Origin: Phallusia mammillata
Taxonomy: Eukaryota; Chordata; Ascidiacea; Phlebobranchia; Ascidiidae
Assembly (NCBI GenBank): GCA_003260075.1
Contig: QLIY01000479.1
Coordinates: 11,700 to 75,699, forward strand
Reading direction: 5' to 3'
Length of the DNA stretch: 64,000 bases
The translations under genes and the position numbers were made by a program. Each line of letters opens with the position of its first letter. Positions within the stretch are counted from its first letter, which is position 1. This document shows positions 59,955 to 64,000 of this stretch, one piece after another. The notes below the pieces were generated by a model. It was not told the origin of the DNA and searched no databases. It saw only the letters and a program-made list of their open reading frames with translations.

Positions 59955-62616
59955 CGGGTTTGACCGGATTCGCAGGTCATATTTACCGCCGGTTTGTATT
60001 CCGAGTCCGAAGGCGGTGGGAACGGGTGGTGGGATTTCTCGCTCGGTGCCGAGTTCGGGTCTGAAGTGAAAGAGTCAACTCGTTCGTCTTCGAATACCGA
60101 GTTGTCCTGGGAAAAGTTGGATCCCATCTCGTTGTTGTTTGTGCTCGTCACTTCACGTTCTGCTGAGTCATCTGAGTCAGCACCTTGTTCGTTGTCTGAT
60201 CTGGCGTCTGTGGATATTAAAGACATTAAGTTTTTTTTGTGAGACTTTCACTCTGACATGATAAATTGTCCATTACTGTTCAGTTTAAAACTCTCTGGTG
60301 AAATTGTTCTAAGGTTCGCTGGTTTATTACTGTAAGTTTTTTCTTCGAGACTTATTTAAATATTTGATGAAACATGGCTGAAATGTAGGTTTGTTTCAAA
60401 ACTAAACAGTTAGAGGATTAAACAAAGTGAATAACATTTGATTACAAGCGCTAAAACAATCGCCGTGGTGATTCAAATTTCGTAGATTTACATTTTATAA
60501 CTTATTAGCTTGTATTTTGATGCTGAGGAAATCTAAAACCGTTTATTTTGCACCTAAATTTTCTTGGTTTGAACTTCGTAAATTCATTTAATCCATTTGG
60601 AAAAGCGTTATTTGCTTCTTAAGTCACATCTGTCTATCAGGCGTGGTAAAAAATCACGTAGAACGTTTTGTTTCTGACGTCACATTATCATGATTGTTAC
60701 GTGGAATGACGCGGGGCGATCCATGGACTCTCGCGATCGCGTTCTACTTTCGCTTGTAATCGACTTGTAATCTTCGCCGGATTACAAGAAAGAATCAAAA
60801 CACACAGGAACGCGCGATCGCGTCGCTACTGTCACGTCACAATGCCGATGTTCGAACGGCGCCAACTGTAACATATTGCGAATCTACGTCGAACGATTTG
60901 TTTGTAAACATCGATGGCGACGCCGTGACGCTGACTTTGTGACGTCATAAAGCGGCAACGCGACTTTCGTTTAAAATACGTAAATGAGGAATTTTTGAAA
61001 CAAGAATAAAATAGTTTTTTAATATGCAGTTAGGTTTAAGGGTTAATTAATTTTTTTCTGTGAAGTTATGGAAATATTTAAATTACCTAAAATTGAGGTT
61101 GTTCTGGTATTTGTTCTTTAACTTGTGGCTAAATCATCATCTGACGTAAAAAGCTAATTAGTTGCTGATATCGTTTCTCATGGTACTGTTTTTTTTAATA
61201 GAAATAATCACCAATTTACTATTAGTATTCGAAATTACCCGTTAAGCAATAAGATTCGGAATTACCCGTATCAAGATTTTGCGAATCCTCATCGTCTCCA
61301 TCTTCCTTCTTGTCGTTGGATCCGGATGAGTTTTCGTTAGAGCGATTTTTCGGCACCCAAGTCATCTTGTTTTCCTTTTTCAATCTTCGCCGCGCATTTG
61401 CGAACCACGTCGACACCTGGCATAGAAATCATAATTAATACAATGCAAATATGACGTCAATATTATGACTGGTGATCCACAAGTGAAATCAGATAATGTC
61501 ATCAGCAGTTGTTAAGAGTTGAAAGTCGAAATTTAATATGGAACATTATGTTCGGATCTGTTTACAAGTTTAATGATGAAAAAACCGGCCCAAATATACT
61601 TATATCAATGATGATGGCATGAGCAGGCATGTCACTTGTTACATCTATTTGGGTCGTCATTTTCATCTTTAGACATTTACTATGTAATCAAAAACCTAGT
61701 GTATAAAACCCTTGTAGGCAATGCGATGCCCAAAAAACTGGTGAAATATATATTCTGTGCAAACACTGTATACCGGTTGATTCTGTTTGGCCTAGGGTTC
61801 TATACACTGGATTTTTTGGATTAGGTTGGTGTAGAGCAGGGGTCCGCAAATAGTGGGTCGCGACCCAAATTTGGGTCGCGAGACCTTCCAGTCTGGGTCG
61901 CTAAATATTTTTAATTTCCCATGAATATAAGCATCGCATCTACAGTATTAATGAACTTCGGCTTTATTCAACCTTTTAATTATTATTGCATTGTTACAAG
62001 TGACTACGTAACTGTTACATACACCGCGCTATCTTATTAACTGATCAAGACTATAGAAGTCGAAGACGATCTTCAGCTGGCGTCTCTTAATTTAAACCTC
62101 GAATTGATTTGTTGTGTTCTCAACACAGAGCACACCGTTCTCAAGATAGCAACTGACATTACCATAATATCAGTCTTAGTGTTTTATTTAGTTGCTTAAT
62201 TGGTATTTTCCACAAACTTACATGCTAACAAAATGCTTGGGTCGCGAGAATTTAGAGGAATTTTTTAGGGTCGCGCCAAAAAGTATTTGCGGACCCCTAG
62301 TGTAGAGAACCGTAATCACCGGAGCACTGCGACTTTAGGGGCTGATTTCAACACTAACTGTACTTTATTTACCATGTACAATCCTACAGGCAGTCAAGCT
62401 TTTGTTCAAACTTCACTAAAGATTGAAACTTTCTCGGTTAGTTGTATGAAGTTTACCTGTGTGAGGGTCATCTTGGTAATAATGGCCAACATAATCTTTT
62501 CCCCTTTAGTCGGGTAAGGGTTTTTCTTGTGCTCTTGCAGCCAAGCCTTCAATGTGTTCGTTGATTCTCGCGTTGCATTTTTCCTTCTGACTCCATCGTT
62601 CATCTCCATGCTGTAT
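58790..62616 (-). CDS. Irx: Iroquois-class TALE homeobox protein (Irx gene 2, partial)
   Basis: Minus-strand exons, 5' to 3': 62616-62457, 61416-61266 and 60207-58790. Phases agree (2, 0, 1, 1) and match the corresponding Irx gene 1 introns. The first encodes [18 protein letters not shown] and a near-canonical homeodomain start ([20 protein letters not shown]). The second opens [20 protein letters not shown] and ends in an acidic Asp/Glu/Ser stretch. The third begins [14 protein letters not shown] and is Ser/Pro/Tyr-rich. It is broken by poly-C tracts at 59864-59953 and 59316-59349, on either side of which different frames are open, so the true length is unknown. The last exon ends in a donor (GTGAG at 58789-58785). 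The terminal exon and the N-terminal exons were not found; the latter probably lie beyond the right edge. Confidence 0.88.
60640..60970. promoter_or_regulatory. CpG-rich block in Irx gene 2 intron
   Basis: Contains CGCGATCGCG twice (60732-60741, 60813-60822), a perfect 9-bp inverted pair CTTGTAATC / GATTACAAG (60764-60788) with Otx-like TAATC cores, and a CRE-like TGACGTCA. Position in an Irx intron suggests an enhancer; this is inference. Confidence 0.4.
61837..62299. mobile_element. hAT-like MITE with perfect 8-bp target duplication
   Basis: CAGGGGTCCGCAAATA and TATTTGCGGACCCCT are inverted ends, with GTGTAGAG on both sides (61829-61836, 62300-62307). About 463 bp with GGGTCGCG motifs repeated near both ends. 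In the intron splitting the Irx gene 2 homeobox. Confidence 0.92.
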
Positions 62617-62704
62617 CTTAAAGAAATAATCGTGCTTTACTTGAAATTCCGTTTATATGCTAATTTTGACAGAATGAAAACTGAAGTCATCCACCGTTTT
62701 TTAA

Positions 62705-62757
62705 GATATGTATGTTTCATCTTAGTGATAGGCAACAACGGTATCTTATTCAAATAG
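62705..62757 (-). repeat. dispersed repeat, GGTGAAATATAT family
   Basis: Minus-strand match to 56462-56520 (GAATAAGATACCG, CCTATCACTAAGATGAAAC). Confidence 0.5.
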
Positions 62758-62939
62758 AACCGAGTCTCTGGTGACTCGTAATTATATAAAATGCTACACA
62801 CAGTTTATATTAATTTGTCCAATTTAACCCATAACGTTCTCATAGGCATACGGGACAGTCATATTGAAAACACGTAAATATAACACGAAAAGTTAGTGTT
62901 TAACTTCTCTTAAATAAAAACACACAAACAACTGCCTCG

Positions 62940-63260
62940 TATTGGATAATTGCATTCGGCTTAGCGTTGGGCCTCGTAAAGCCGCGGTCCGCGCACGAAC
63001 AATAGAACAATAAATTCACGTCGTTTGTGACGCCATGTTGACCAACACAACGCAACACTATCCGTGTGGCCTCGAACTTGGTCGGTCGCTTTGCCTACCT
63101 ATGACGTAATAGCGTCTTTGTGACGTCACACGCTCGGTAAGCGGCTTTGCGCTCGGCACACCTCGATAGCGAAGGTGGAGCAGCGTAAACACAGGAGCGG
63201 GTGTGGAGACGCTGAAATGCCTGGAATTGAGGTGTGACTTGCAGACGAACGAACGTTCAC
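62940..63260. promoter_or_regulatory. CpG-rich block upstream of the Irx gene 2 homeobox exons
   Basis: CpG-dense, with two tandem Sox-type sites (GAACAATAGAACAATAAA, 62997-63014) and GTGACGTCAC. The 176-codon minus ORF 63058-63588 has no recognisable similarity. Candidate intronic or promoter-proximal regulatory block. Confidence 0.35.
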
Positions 63261-63263
63261 TGA

Positions 63264-63290
63264 GGCTGGGTGTGTGTGTGTGTGTGGCTG
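63264..63290. repeat. (GT)n microsatellite
   Basis: Short GT run within GGTGTGTGTGTGTGTGTGG. Confidence 0.8.
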
Positions 63291-63734
63291 TAGTAGTGCT
63301 TTTGTAAGTTGCGACTTTTATTATTAATGCCCATCTGCCTTGATGAAAAGCAATCGAGATGATTTTTGATCTTTGGATTTGGATTTGTCCCTTCAGCTGC
63401 ACTGGGACACATTTTTCGTGGGCAATGAGTCGCTGTTTTGGGTGAATACGTTTTGCACTGATAATAACAACAGCGATTGTTGGATCGTTTATCACACAGT
63501 GTATTAACTCTGCTGCTATTATATTCGTTGCTAGTGATTCCAGTCTTTTTGCTTTCAATGGATTTTGGTTTACATTACATTGGGGCAAAAACTTTTAGGG
63601 TTATTCGATTTTGTTTTGATTGAAAGACTTTTGTTTTGGGGGGTGGTAACCAAACACGTGCCCCCCTCTCGGGAAAGCCCCCTACCCATCCTTGTTTTGC
63701 CGACGTTACAGCGCTTGTGCGTGACACAGTCGAT

Positions 63735-63960
63735 GCAACACAAACTTACAAACATACTCACAACACATGCCCTAAGCAAACAAACAGACACACAAACTAA
63801 CACACACACATAAATAGACAGACAGGCACACAACATACAAACACTTTGGCAGACACACAAACATACAATAAACAGACAGATAGACATACAACAACAAACC
63901 AGCTGTAACGTGGATAGACAGACACACAGAAACTCAAACAAGCGTGTATGTTGTGAACAC
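63735..63960. repeat. CA/ACAG-rich simple sequence
   Basis: Imperfect ACACA, ACAGACAG and ACAAAC units over about 225 bases. The long minus ORF here (63570-63962, Cys/Val-rich) is an artefact of this repeat. Confidence 0.75.
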
Positions 63961-64000
63961 ATCGAGCCGATCCCGTAGCTTCTGTCGAGTCAACTTAATC

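Noticed and set aside
59795..60064. Long proline or glycine homopolymer ORFs around the poly-C tracts (also 56494-56808 and 58782-59411)
   Set aside because: They are translations of filler tracts; the real coding frame is the minus-strand Irx 2 exon at 59795 and 58782, and at 56494 nothing else is supported.
63570..63962. 130-codon Cys/Val-rich minus-strand ORF
   Set aside because: It is produced by CA/ACAG-rich simple sequence and has no gene-like context.

Overview
This is an animal nuclear window with split genes, GT-AG introns and AATAAA poly(A) signals. The gene set is deuterostome: two Iroquois (Irx) homeobox genes, mitochondrial HSP70, SIRT7, a ubiquitin-like/ankyrin gene and a TSP1-type receptor. 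AT-rich composition, compact introns, about 3% difference between duplicated allelic copies, and a derived homeodomain in one Irx gene suggest a tunicate (ascidian). A cephalochordate is not excluded; I put tunicate at about 0.6.

Layout. 0.3-1.5 kb: a two-exon single-pass TSP1-like membrane protein. 1.5-20 kb: no convincing gene, but repeats, tRNA-derived SINE pieces and several CpG-richer islands, as expected of a regulatory desert beside a developmental gene. 20.4-28.6 kb: Irx gene 1 (+ strand, seven coding exons). 30.7-33.0 kb: mitochondrial HSP70, with an uninterrupted coding region apart from an assembly duplication, and a promoter carrying two C/EBP-ATF-like sites. 33.5-39.5 kb: a ubiquitin-like plus ankyrin protein in eight exons, one intron being GC-AG. 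40.2-45.6 kb: SIRT7 in nine exons. 45.6-58.8 kb: a second desert with MITEs and CpG islands. 58.8-62.6 kb: the middle of Irx gene 2 on the minus strand, convergent with Irx gene 1. The remainder is a CpG-rich block and CA-rich simple sequence.

The most pervasive unexplained structure is technical. Forty homopolymer tracts, mostly exactly 10 bases, sit at sequence joins, and many are flanked on both sides by the same 50-400 bp with SNP-like differences. These look like falsely duplicated haplotypes joined with a G filler. All 32 tracts up to 46.35 kb are G and all 8 from 51.92 kb on are C, so a contig was probably reverse-complemented across a join between those points. Single n bases at 9604, 24296 and 57282 mark similar joins. 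Removing the duplicated copies restores the reading frame exactly in the mitochondrial HSP70, SIRT7 and Irx 1. No wholly new biological system is evident. The best biological leads are the Irx pair enclosing three bystander genes, the TSP1 receptor with NPGY and ITIM-like tail motifs, the paired stress-element motifs at the HSP70 promoter, and a dispersed repeat resembling a degraded hammerhead core.
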